A DNA stretch of 35,868 nucleotides from Tahibacter caeni. GTDB lineage: Bacteria > Pseudomonadota > Gammaproteobacteria > Xanthomonadales > Rhodanobacteraceae. Under the pieces are notes generated by a model. That model saw only the letters and a program-made list of their open reading frames with translations, was not told the origin of the DNA and ran no database searches. A program made the translations under genes and the position numbers. Shown here piece after piece: positions 17,293-25,110 of the stretch; within the stretch, counting starts at the first letter, position 1; every line of letters begins with the position of its first letter. Location of the stretch: contig NZ_JANFVR010000013.1 of assembly GCF_024609805.1 (NCBI RefSeq), positions 1 to 35,868 on the forward strand. Reading direction: 5' to 3'.

Positions 17293-20200
17293 ATGGCCGT
17301 AGGGAACACGATAGGGAAACTGACCAACGAACCGGTACTGCCGCAGAGCACGCCATCGGGCAGCGCGAACCCGCCCGAGAAGAAGAGCTGGTGGAGCAAG
17401 TGGGGCGACGTCGTCCACACCGGCCTGGATGTGCTCGGCGCCGTGCCGGTGGTCGGCATCGTCGCCGACGGTGCGAACGCGGCGATCTACGCGGCCGAAG
17501 GCGACTACGTCAACGCCGCGATCTCCGGCGCGTCGGCCGCGGCTAACCTGATCCCCGGCGGCGGCGCGGCGATGAAGGCCGGCAAGGCGGCCGTCGCGGT
17601 CGGCAAGACCGTCGCGAAGGAAGGCGCCGAGGCGCTGGCCAAGCAGGCGGCCAAGGAAGTCGCCGAGAAGGCGGCCAAGGAAGCGGCGGAGAAGGCCGCG
17701 AAAGAGGCGGCTGAGGAAGGCGCCGAGGCGGCCGGCAAGAAGGCCGCGAAAGAAGCCGGCAGCGATGCCGGCGGCGGCGTCAAGGGCAAGGGCAAGAAAA
17801 AGGAACCCTGCAAGAACAAGACGTGCGTCGGCGCGCCGGTCAATCCGGTGCTCGGTATCAAGTTCCTGATCGGCGAAGAAGATCGGGACTTCGAGCTACC
17901 CGCGCCGCTGCCGCTGCGCTGGCAGCGCACGTATTTCTCCGACCAGACAGGTATCGGCTGGCTGGGTCAGGGCTGGTCGCTGCCGATCGCGACGTTCCTG
18001 CAGCGCCGCGCCGACGGATTCGTGCTGACCGACAGCACCGGCCGGCAGATCGAGCTGCCGGACCTCGAGCCCGGCGAAGCGCACTTCGACAATTACGAAT
18101 CGATGACGTTCGCGCGCGAAGCGAACGGCCGCTACCGGCTGAGCGCCGTCGACGGCGGCTCGCATCAGATATTCGCGCCGCTGGACCTGGGCGACGGCGA
18201 CAGCGAAGGCCTGCGCAGCGTCTATCTGCCGCTGATCGCACTGGAGGACCGCAACGGCAACCGCATCCGGCTGTTCTACGACGACCGCGGTCTGCCGGCG
18301 TTCGTGCACGACTCCGCCGGCCGGCTGCTGGGTTTGCGTTTCGACGCGCTGCAGACCGCCTCGGGCGCGTGCTGGCGCCTCGGCGCCGTCATGCAGCTTC
18401 ACGGCGAGCCGCGTGCCGACGGAACCTGGCCGCCGGCGCAACTCGAAGCGCTGGTGCAGTACAGCTACAGCGCCGAAGGCGATCTCGCGGCCGTGGCCGA
18501 CGGCGAGGGCCGCGTGCGTCGCCAGTTCCGCTACCGCAACCATATGCTCGTCGAGCACGCCCAGCCGGGCGGGCTCGTCTCGCGCTACGAATACGACCGC
18601 TACGATCCGCAAGGCCGCGTACTGCGGCATGCGACCAACGTCGACCAACTCTGGCTGTTCGACTACGAATCCGGCGCGACGACGGTCACCGACAACCTCG
18701 GCCGCCGCACGCGCTACGAGTACAACGACGACAAGGAGCTGGTCGCCGTCACGGATCCGGCCGGCGGCGTCACCCGCTACGAACACAACGCCTGGGGTAA
18801 GCCGACGGTCATCGTCGATGCGTCGGGCAAGATGACGCGGTATCGCTACGACGACCGCGGCAACACCACGGCCACGATCGAGCCGGACGGCAAGGTCACG
18901 GAAATCCACTATCACGATAAATGGAATCTTCCGACAGCGATCATCGACGCGACCGGCGCGACGACCGTCATGGACTACGACGCTGCCGGCAATCTGATCC
19001 GGCGCACCGACGCGCTCGGCCAGGTCACCTGCTTCAACCACGACGCGCGCGGCCTCGTGGTGCGCGTCGTCGACGCGAAGGGCGGCCGGCAACACTTCGA
19101 CTACGACAGCTACGGCCAACTCGTCGCGCATGTCGACTGCGTCGGCCACGTCACGCGCTACGAATGGGATGCGCGCGGCAACCAGACGGCGCTGATCCAG
19201 CCCGACGGTACCCGCACCGAATACCGCCACGATCGCAGCGGCCGTCTGCTGTCGGCGCACTACGCCGACGGAGCGAGCGAGCGCTACGACTACGACGCGC
19301 TCGGGCGTCTGATCCGCCGCGTCGACGTCGGCGGCAGCACGACCGAATGGGAACTCGCCGCCGACGGCGCTCCGCTCGCGCGCGTCGACGCGCTGGGCCA
19401 TCGCGCGCAGTATCACTACGACGGCGCGCGACGGCTCGTCGCCATCGTCAACGAGAACGGCGCACGCTACCGCTTCGCGTTCGACGCGAACGACAACCTC
19501 GTTTCCGAGCAGGGCTTCGACGAGCGCGTCACGCAGTACGTCTACGATGCCGCCGGCCGTGTGCTCGAGAAACGCGAACTCGGCGCGCAGTCGGCGGCTG
19601 CGACGGAGCCGGATCGCGAAGCTTCGTCGTCCCTGCTACGCACGCAATACCGGCGCGACGCCGGAGGAAGGGTCGTCGAGAAAATCGTCGCTCGCGCCGC
19701 GGACAAGCGCATACAGCGCACGCAGTTCGAGTACGACCCCGCCGGCCGGCTCGTCGCCGGGATCAACAATGGCGGTCGCGTCGGACTCGCCTACGACGAT
19801 CTCGGCCAGGTCGTCGAGGAAACCAGCCTCGTACTCGGCCGCCAGCGGCGCATCGGCTACGCCTACGACGGCCTCGGCAACCGCGTCCAGACCGCGCTCC
19901 CGGACGGACGCGTGCTGTCGCAGCGCTTCTACGGCCCTGGTTTCCTGCATCAGATCGCGCTCGACGACGACGTCGTCACCGACATCGAGCGCGACGTCAT
20001 GCAGCGCGAGACCGTGCGCAGCCAGGGCGCGCTCACTAGCTATTTCGACTACGACGTCATCGGTCGCCGCGTCGGCCAGCGCGCGCGCAAGACGGCCGTC
20101 GCCGTGGACGACGTCGTGGAGCGGCGCTACGTCTACGGCGCCGACGGCAATCTTGCCGCCGTCAGCGACCGGCGTTTCGGACAGACCGCCTACGCCTACG

Positions 20201-21357
20201 ACGCGCTGGGCCGCATCACGCGTGCCAACGCCGAGCGTTTCGCGTTCGATCCGGCGCACAACATCGTCGACGCGCCGCAGCAGGCGGTGCGCAGCAACCG
20301 GGTCGTCGCCTACGACGACAAACGCTTCCGCTACGACACTCACGGCAATCTGATCGAGAAGCGGATCGGCGGCCATACCTGCATGCGCCTTCACTACGAT
20401 CCGGAACACCGTCTGGAGCGTGCGGACATCACGCGCAACGGCGTCAGGCAGTCCGTGACCTATGGTTACGACGCGTTCGGCCGCCGCACCTGGAAGCGCG
20501 ACGCGTTCGGCACGACCGAGTTCGTCTGGGACGGAAACCGCCTGCTGCAGGAACTGCGCCGCGGCCGCTGCCTGACCTACGTCTACGACGGTTCGAGCTT
20601 CGTGCCGGTCGCGCAGATCGAATCGGCGGCGACGCCGGAAGCGGCAACCACCGCAACCGCCTCCGGCATCGTGCGCTACTTCCATACCGACCAGAGCGGC
20701 GCGCCGCGCGAGCTGACCGGTGCCGACGGCGCCGTCGCCTGGCGCGCGCAGTACCGCGTCTGGGGCAATACGCTGCTCGTCGAATATCCTGAGCAGCCGG
20801 CGTCGGTGGATGCCGAGCCGGTACACCAGCCGCTGCGTTTCCAGGGACAGTATTTCGACAGCGAAACCGGCCTGCACTACAACCGCTTCCGCTATTACGA
20901 TCCGGACGTCGGCCGTTTCGTCAGCCAGGATCCGATCGGGCTCGCCGGCGGCGGCAACGCGTACCAGTACGCGCCGAACCCGTTCGACTGGGCCGATCCG
21001 CACGGGCTCAAGCACACGGCCGTCTGGGCGCTCATGGACCCGAACGGCAACCTCAAGGCCGAGGGCATCGAGTTCAGCGGATGCGACAAGAAGCCCGGGC
21101 GCCGCCTGAATTTCCAGGAACAGCTGATGGTGCATACCGAGCGGAAGATCATGGCCAAGATCTCCGGCATCGCCCAGCCCGGCGATCATCTCGTGATTCT
21201 CGGCGAGCGCCCGCCGTGCAATCCGGGCGGACGCGGCTGCCAGTCGGCCATGGACGCGTTCGCGAAGGAGCGCGGCGTCAAGGTGACCTACATGACGAAC
21301 GACGGCGAGTGGAATTACCCTCAGCTGTCCTGTGACTGCGGCAAGAAGAAATGCTGA
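17293..21357 (+). CDS. Rhs-family polymorphic toxin with C-terminal deaminase-like domain
   Basis: The protein has 1354 residues; GGAAG lies about 6 nt before the ATG. Residues 38-95 are hydrophobic and small-residue rich (GLDVLGAVPVVGIVADGANA), resembling a pre-toxin/membrane-entry segment. Residues 98-155 are an Ala/Lys/Glu helix, probably coiled coil, and no PAAR domain is present. The Rhs shell begins at about 180 (PLPLRWQRTYF) with YD repeats throughout and ends with an intact DPIG-X18-DPHG autocleavage pattern (second Asp at 1235). The released toxin, 1240-1354, has H1281-T-E1283, and PPC1309-X6-C1316 25 residues after E1283. This is the zinc and proton-shuttle layout of the cytidine deaminase superfamily, although the usual spacing is PCxxC. 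Nucleic acid or nucleotide deamination is inferred. The stop overlaps the next gene by 7 nt. Confidence 0.88.
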   Translation: MAVGNTIGKLTNEPVLPQSTPSGSANPPEKKSWWSKWGDVVHTGLDVLGAVPVVGIVADGANAAIYAAEGDYVNAAISGASAAANLIPGGGAAMKAGKAAVAVGKTVAKEGAEALAKQAAKEVAEKAAKEAAEKAAKEAAEEGAEAAGKKAAKEAGSDAGGGVKGKGKKKEPCKNKTCVGAPVNPVLGIKFLIGEEDRDFELPAPLPLRWQRTYFSDQTGIGWLGQGWSLPIATFLQRRADGFVLTDSTGRQIELPDLEPGEAHFDNYESMTFAREANGRYRLSAVDGGSHQIFAPLDLGDGDSEGLRSVYLPLIALEDRNGNRIRLFYDDRGLPAFVHDSAGRLLGLRFDALQTASGACWRLGAVMQLHGEPRADGTWPPAQLEALVQYSYSAEGDLAAVADGEGRVRRQFRYRNHMLVEHAQPGGLVSRYEYDRYDPQGRVLRHATNVDQLWLFDYESGATTVTDNLGRRTRYEYNDDKELVAVTDPAGGVTRYEHNAWGKPTVIVDASGKMTRYRYDDRGNTTATIEPDGKVTEIHYHDKWNLPTAIIDATGATTVMDYDAAGNLIRRTDALGQVTCFNHDARGLVVRVVDAKGGRQHFDYDSYGQLVAHVDCVGHVTRYEWDARGNQTALIQPDGTRTEYRHDRSGRLLSAHYADGASERYDYDALGRLIRRVDVGGSTTEWELAADGAPLARVDALGHRAQYHYDGARRLVAIVNENGARYRFAFDANDNLVSEQGFDERVTQYVYDAAGRVLEKRELGAQSAAATEPDREASSSLLRTQYRRDAGGRVVEKIVARAADKRIQRTQFEYDPAGRLVAGINNGGRVGLAYDDLGQVVEETSLVLGRQRRIGYAYDGLGNRVQTALPDGRVLSQRFYGPGFLHQIALDDDVVTDIERDVMQRETVRSQGALTSYFDYDVIGRRVGQRARKTAVAVDDVVERRYVYGADGNLAAVSDRRFGQTAYAYDALGRITRANAERFAFDPAHNIVDAPQQAVRSNRVVAYDDKRFRYDTHGNLIEKRIGGHTCMRLHYDPEHRLERADITRNGVRQSVTYGYDAFGRRTWKRDAFGTTEFVWDGNRLLQELRRGRCLTYVYDGSSFVPVAQIESAATPEAATTATASGIVRYFHTDQSGAPRELTGADGAVAWRAQYRVWGNTLLVEYPEQPASVDAEPVHQPLRFQGQYFDSETGLHYNRFRYYDPDVGRFVSQDPIGLAGGGNAYQYAPNPFDWADPHGLKHTAVWALMDPNGNLKAEGIEFSGCDKKPGRRLNFQEQLMVHTERKIMAKISGIAQPGDHLVILGERPPCNPGGRGCQSAMDAFAKERGVKVTYMTNDGEWNYPQLSCDCGKKKC

Positions 21358-22178
21358 GCAATTTCCCGTCGCTGAACGAATGGCAGGCGCTTTCCGACGA
21401 CGCGAAGGACGCGGTATTGGCCCGCGTCGCGAACGAGCTGTCGCTGCCGCAGCCGTTTCGACTGTCGCGTGACGACCGGGTCGTGCCGCGCGTCGTCGTC
21501 GACTACGGCGAACGCGGCGGCCGCATTCCGTTCCGGCTGATTCCCGCACATCGCGTGCCGGTCGGCCTCAGCGATCGCAACCTCGCCGCGATACACGCGA
21601 TCACTTACGAACCGCAGATCTCGGTCGAGGAAATGACGCCGCTGACAGCGGTCGACGTCGGCGCGTTTCTCGTCGCTGAGCTGCCGCTGTCGGTGGCGCA
21701 GGCGCGCCTGCTCGCCGGTGTGGGGCTGGACGGCGAACGCGCGGACTTTCCGGCCTATCTTGATGCGCAGGCCGCGGAAGCGGCAGTCGTCGCGCTCGGC
21801 GCGACGCTGCCCAGCGAAGCGCAGTGGGAATGCGTGGCCAAGGCCGGCGGCGACCCGCTGTTTCCGTTCGGCGACACGCTGCCCGACGAAGCCGCGATCG
21901 AGCCCTGGATGCGCTACGACCTCGCCGATCCGGATGCAGCGCGCACGGCTTTCGGCATCGGCGGCCTGTTCTTCGCCGAGTGGTGCGGCGATGCATTCGC
22001 CGTCAGCCATGCGCCCGACGCCGAGCGTCTGCCCGACGGCCGCACGATCAAGGGCGGCGGCGCGTACTTCTGGCCCTGGCAGGACGAAGAGTGGGTCTGG
22101 TGCCTCTGTTCGATGCGCATGCCGTCGACCGATCTGGATGGCGGCGTCGCTGTCTGCCGGCCCGTCATTCCGCTCTGA
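21351..22178 (+). CDS. SUMF1/formylglycine-generating-enzyme-like protein, putative immunity
   Basis: The 275-residue protein has an ATG inside the last codons of the Rhs gene (overlap ATGCTGA), so the pair is translationally coupled. From about residue 85 it follows the FGE-sulfatase fold: ELPLSVAQARLLAG, then LPSEAQWECVAKAGG with FPFGD, AFGIGGLFFAEWCGDAF, and TIKGGGAYFWPW near RMPSS-like and CRPVIPL ends. The first 80 residues (LSNFPSLNEWQALSDDAKDA) are a separate helical and beta part. There is no signal peptide, consistent with cytoplasmic neutralisation of a deaminase. FGE-like domains also occur in enzymes unrelated to sulfatases; the immunity role is inferred from overlap and position, not from a known immunity family. 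Confidence 0.75.
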   Translation: MLSNFPSLNEWQALSDDAKDAVLARVANELSLPQPFRLSRDDRVVPRVVVDYGERGGRIPFRLIPAHRVPVGLSDRNLAAIHAITYEPQISVEEMTPLTAVDVGAFLVAELPLSVAQARLLAGVGLDGERADFPAYLDAQAAEAAVVALGATLPSEAQWECVAKAGGDPLFPFGDTLPDEAAIEPWMRYDLADPDAARTAFGIGGLFFAEWCGDAFAVSHAPDAERLPDGRTIKGGGAYFWPWQDEEWVWCLCSMRMPSTDLDGGVAVCRPVIPL

Positions 22179-22331
22179 GCCGCTCGGCCTGACCGAATTC
22201 CTTCAGGCGGCAACCGTCTGCTCCGCAACGCGGAAAAGAAAGGCCTCAACGTCGCGAGCATCCTGGAAGACATCGGCCAGCGGCTCGAGAGCGGGGCCTG
22301 GAAGAAGGCCTTCGAGTGCTGCTGCAAATGA
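22179..22331 (+). pseudogene. Remnant of an Rhs toxin tail (displaced C-terminal fragment)
   Basis: Between the SUMF1-like gene and the next ORF, one frame (from about 22203 to a TGA at 22329-22331) encodes a well-formed, GC3-biased peptide beginning SGGNRLLRNAEKKGLN and ending AWKKAFECCCK. It has no start codon or ribosome site. In the adjacent frame, 22177-22200 reads EPLGLTEF, which resembles the Rhs core/toxin junction (DPxGL plus the first toxin residues). One indel would join the two. The picture is an Rhs C-terminal cassette captured downstream of a resident rhs and since shortened. The following gene starts 12 nt later, a toxin-immunity spacing. Confidence 0.55.
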
Positions 22332-22343
22332 TCGGACCCGGCA

Positions 22344-23018
22344 ATGGCTGAAATACCCGTCGTCATGGAATTGCCCGGCATCGCGTCGCGCATCGACGCG
22401 GCGCTGCAGCAGTTCCAGCAGCGCCAGGCGGACCAGGCGTTCCTGACGCGCTGCCTCGCGCTGATCGGCCAGGTCGAGGAATGGAAATATTCGACCGGCC
22501 CGCTGTACGACCTGCCGCCGTACCAGATGCAGCTCATGGGCTTCTCCGGCGGCAAGCCGCTGAAGAAGCCGTTCGCGGACCTGACCGCGGCGCGCTCGGG
22601 CGGCGCCTACGCCTCGGGCTTCGTCGGCGGACGCCATGTGCTGACCGTGGATCCGGCCGAGAACCTGAAACTGTCGCCGCAGGTCACGCAGTACGACCAC
22701 GAGGGCGACCTGACGCGCGCGACGATCACGCGCCAGCCCGACCTGGCCGTGCCGCCGCTTGCGAAGCCGGCCAGCCTCGTCGGTCTCGGCGAAACGGCAT
22801 GGCTCGACGAGCGGCGCCGGCTCCATGTCGGCGTCGGCGGCCGCGGCGCCTTCGCGGTGTACCTCTACCGCTACGACGACGCACAGCGGCCGCGGCACGT
22901 GCACCTGTTCTCGAAGGGCCACGTCGCGCAGTCCGACTACGAGCTGCACTACGACGATGCCGGCAACCTGGTCCGCGTCACCGACGTACTCGGCAATCCG
23001 GTCTGGCCGAAGCGCTGA
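22344..23018 (+). CDS. Hypothetical protein, possible orphan immunity for the displaced Rhs tail
   Basis: The 224-residue protein has no signal peptide. It has an N-terminal helix (IASRIDAALQQFQQRQADQA), a central part with YDLPPYQMQLMGFSGG and a C-terminal beta-rich half with RHVHLFSKGH and YELHYDDAGNLVRVTDVLGN, whose style recalls YD-type strands. I do not recognise the family. The start at ATG 22344 has only a weak GGA upstream. Its place 12 nt behind a broken toxin tail, after a complete rhs/immunity pair, suggests an orphan immunity gene of the kind kept after toxin cassette exchange. The same frame stays open after the stop for another 76 codons, so the present C-terminus may be a truncation. 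Confidence 0.7.
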   Translation: MAEIPVVMELPGIASRIDAALQQFQQRQADQAFLTRCLALIGQVEEWKYSTGPLYDLPPYQMQLMGFSGGKPLKKPFADLTAARSGGAYASGFVGGRHVLTVDPAENLKLSPQVTQYDHEGDLTRATITRQPDLAVPPLAKPASLVGLGETAWLDERRRLHVGVGGRGAFAVYLYRYDDAQRPRHVHLFSKGHVAQSDYELHYDDAGNLVRVTDVLGNPVWPKR

Positions 23019-23415
23019 GCGCTGCGCGAGCCGGGCGCGACCGAAGTCGACCGCACGGCGTTCGGCGCGGCGGCAACCGTGAATGGCTTCCACGACAATC
23101 GCTATGCCGGCGCAGAAGCTGAGCGGCGCTCAGGGTTCTACTTCGAAATCCAGCGGGTAGTGGCGCTGGTTGCGGAAGCCACCATGCGTCGTCCTTCACA
23201 CTTCAATCCGGAGTTCCGACTACGCCAGGACTCAGCGGGTCGTGCGTGACGCCCGAGAGCGCGATACCAGCAGACCTGCGTGACGGGCTTTCCACCGGTG
23301 CCGTCGCAAGGCCGGCGCAAGCCGCCGGCCCCCGCTCGGTGCGCATTAAGTAATTGGCATTCGAACCTGCCCCGTTGCTCCCGGATCGCGCCACAGGCAC
23401 ACCTCCACGATGGCT
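23019..23415 (+). other. Gene-free stretch with a possible coding remnant
   Basis: After the TGA at 23016-23018 the same frame runs open to 23249. The first 40 codons keep strong G/C third positions (reading TEVDRTAFGAAATVNGFHD and so on), then the bias fades, as in a decaying gene end. I cannot name the fragment. A perfect 8-bp stem GGCCGGCG/CGCCGGCC with a 5-nt loop lies at 23310-23330, without a T-run. Base composition starts to fall towards the AT-richer gene that ends at 23416. Confidence 0.4.
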
Positions 23416-24228
23416 TCAAGGTTGACTGGGGGCGGCTTGTTGCTCTGGGGCAACGATCTTTGTCGCAGGATGCGACCCTAGTTGAACGCTCTCAAAATGT
23501 TGCCGAATGCGATCAATCAATTGATCGTGCGTTGGTGGGTCTAGCCTTGCACAAAAATGCTCTACCTGAATGCAGAAATTTATGGCGCCGGACAGATAAG
23601 CGTAAGCAGCATCGCAGTAGCTGTCGATTGAGCGCAAATAGTCGTCGGCGCTCCTTGCCTCCTTTCCCAGCGGATCAGATATTTCTTGCAGAAAGAAAAG
23701 CAGTTCAACGATATTGCCGACGACCGGAAATTTTGACAGCAGTTGCTTTCTGATCATGTCGACCTTCGCTTGGAAGGCGCGTCGATCTGGGCTCGCGAAC
23801 AACTCGTCGAGAACAGACAGCCAGCTCTCACCGACGGCATAGACGAGATCGAGGTGCAATATATGCATATTTCCGGCATGTGCGGCTGCCTCGGCAACAG
23901 CTGATGATGCGCGAAGAAGAAAGTTTCGAGTGGCTTTTCCAAGCTCGGTATCGTTGAAGTCGATATCGCCGGTTTTTTGGATCTCTGAGCGAGACTTTTC
24001 CAGCATAATCAACTGTTCGTCAACAAAACGATTTGTAGAATCGTTCATCGCCTGAACAGACGAAAGAATATCGTAGACTGCTGCAAAGCTGATAACCGTC
24101 AAGCTCTTTGCTCTTTCGAGCTCAGCAATCATTACGCTGCTCTTGATGTTCATTGCTTGGGATGAAAAACTGGACATGCGTTTTTCATAGCTCGCAACCA
24201 GATTGCTCAGGTCATCTACTTTACTCAC
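23416..24228 (-). CDS. Hypothetical helical protein in an AT-richer segment
   Basis: The 270-residue protein starts at GTG (24228 to 24226 on the reverse strand), with GGAGA upstream. It is almost entirely alpha-helical with heptad-like stretches (KVDDLSNLVASYEKRMSS, ERAKSLTVISFAAVYDILSS). A more hydrophobic helix pair lies around FPVVGNIVELLFFLQEI, and a Gln/Pro/Ala tail ends the protein. No catalytic motif or signal peptide is seen, and I do not recognise the family. Base composition is about half G+C by eye, with many A/T third positions, unlike every neighbour, which argues for recent acquisition. It is the only gene on this strand for several kilobases to its left and has no evident partner; a coiled-coil or membrane-associated role is possible but unsupported. 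Confidence 0.75.
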   Translation of the reverse strand: MSKVDDLSNLVASYEKRMSSFSSQAMNIKSSVMIAELERAKSLTVISFAAVYDILSSVQAMNDSTNRFVDEQLIMLEKSRSEIQKTGDIDFNDTELGKATRNFLLRASSAVAEAAAHAGNMHILHLDLVYAVGESWLSVLDELFASPDRRAFQAKVDMIRKQLLSKFPVVGNIVELLFFLQEISDPLGKEARSADDYLRSIDSYCDAAYAYLSGAINFCIQVEHFCARLDPPTHDQLIDRIRQHFESVQLGSHPATKIVAPEQQAAPSQP

Positions 24229-24310
24229 GGAGTCATTCTCCGATGGGAACAGCTCAGGCGACCGCTGGGTCGCGGTCGACCGTAACCATCATGCCCCACG
24301 AATGGATGGC

Positions 24311-24447
24311 GGGGTCAGGTTCCAACGCAAAGGGGGCAGGTCCATTTCGAAAGGTGGCCGAAATCCAGTCGCAGCGCGCTGGAGCCGAGAACCGAACTTG
24401 GTCAACTGCCGCGAAGCGCGCCCTATGCAGGAAGTGAACCTGACTCC
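24311..24447. repeat. REP-like element, GGGGTCAGGTTC-type inverted ends
   Basis: The left end GGGGTCAGGTTC (24311-24322) is mirrored by GAACCTGACTCC (24436-24447), 11 of 12 bases complementary. An overlapping second pair lies slightly offset: GGGGGCAGGTCC (24331-24342 region) against AAACCTGGCCCTTTT (about 24482-24496). The two look like nested or overlapping members of one family, between the reverse-strand unknown gene and the GFA gene. The interior has no coding frame of note. Similar termini recur near 24926-25056 and at 26460-26570. Confidence 0.65.
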
Positions 24448-24512
24448 GTCAACTGCACAAGGCGAAGGCCGCACCGGAAGTAAACCTGGCCCTTTTATCA
24501 CGCCTTGCGCGC

Positions 24513-24896
24513 TCAATCGAGGAATGTCCAGGTGTCCGCCCCATCGAAGCGCCGGACGACGACCAGCTCCAGGAGCGCGGGTTCGAAGTTGCGCAGGTTC
24601 ACGCCGTGCCGGACGCCCGGCTTCAGCTCGATCGGTTCCCAGTGGTTGAAGATGCCGCAGGTCCTGCACCGGTAATTCTTCAGGGTGCGATCTCCCCATA
24701 CGTAGCTCTCCGTGCTGTCCGGGTGGCCGTGGATGGCGACCGTGCCGAGCTCGTAATAGGCCCAGATGCCTCCCGTACGGCGGCATAGCGAGCAGTTGCA
24801 GCTCGTCGCCGTTTCAGGCGCGCTGGGGAGAATGAGGCGGACGGACCCGCAGTGGCAGGATCCGTGCAGCGAAACCGCAGGCTGTTCGTGGTTCAC
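24513..24896 (-). CDS. GFA (glutathione-dependent formaldehyde-activating / CENP-V) family protein
   Basis: The 127-residue protein starts at GTG (24896 to 24894), with GAGGG about 5 nt upstream. The GFA zinc-binding cysteines are all present: C14-X-C16 in GSCHCGSVR, C33-X-C35-X2-C38 in SCNCSLCRRTG, and C77-X2-C80 in YRCRTCG, followed by the usual P and VN(L)R region. Length is normal for a single-domain member. Founding members bind glutathione and speed its reaction with formaldehyde; most small homologues have no proven substrate, so a general thiol/aldehyde role is all that can be said. It is monocistronic and flanked on both sides by REP-like repeats. Confidence 0.92.
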   Translation of the reverse strand: MNHEQPAVSLHGSCHCGSVRLILPSAPETATSCNCSLCRRTGGIWAYYELGTVAIHGHPDSTESYVWGDRTLKNYRCRTCGIFNHWEPIELKPGVRHGVNLRNFEPALLELVVVRRFDGADTWTFLD

Positions 24897-24925
24897 GGCG
24901 CCCTCGTTTCTTGTGCAGGAGCAAC

Positions 24926-25058
24926 GGCGTCAGGTTCACTTCGGGATTCCGCTGAATCCCGTCGCAGTACGGCGGAACCCTGGATCGAACAGGATAGGAA
25001 GGGGATCCGATCCACCCGCGCAAGGCGCAGGTGGTACCGGAAGCGAACCCGGCCCCCT
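24926..25058. repeat. REP-like element with degraded inverted ends
   Basis: The left end GGCGTCAGGTTCACTT (24926-24941) faces AAGCGAACCCGGCCCCC (25041-25057) in inverse orientation, a weaker match than the other members. It fills most of the 214-bp gap between the start of the reverse-strand GFA gene and the forward lipoprotein gene, so it sits in what should be a divergent promoter region. Its ends place it in the same family as the elements at 24311 and 26460. Confidence 0.5.
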
Positions 25059-25110
25059 GTTCTCCGGGGTGGATGGATAGAATCCCGACGACAGATTTCA
25101 GGGGCTCCGC

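Noticed and set aside
23310-23330. GGCCGGCG/CGCCGGCC hairpin as a terminator
   Set aside because: No T-run follows on either strand, and such stems are frequent in GC-rich DNA.
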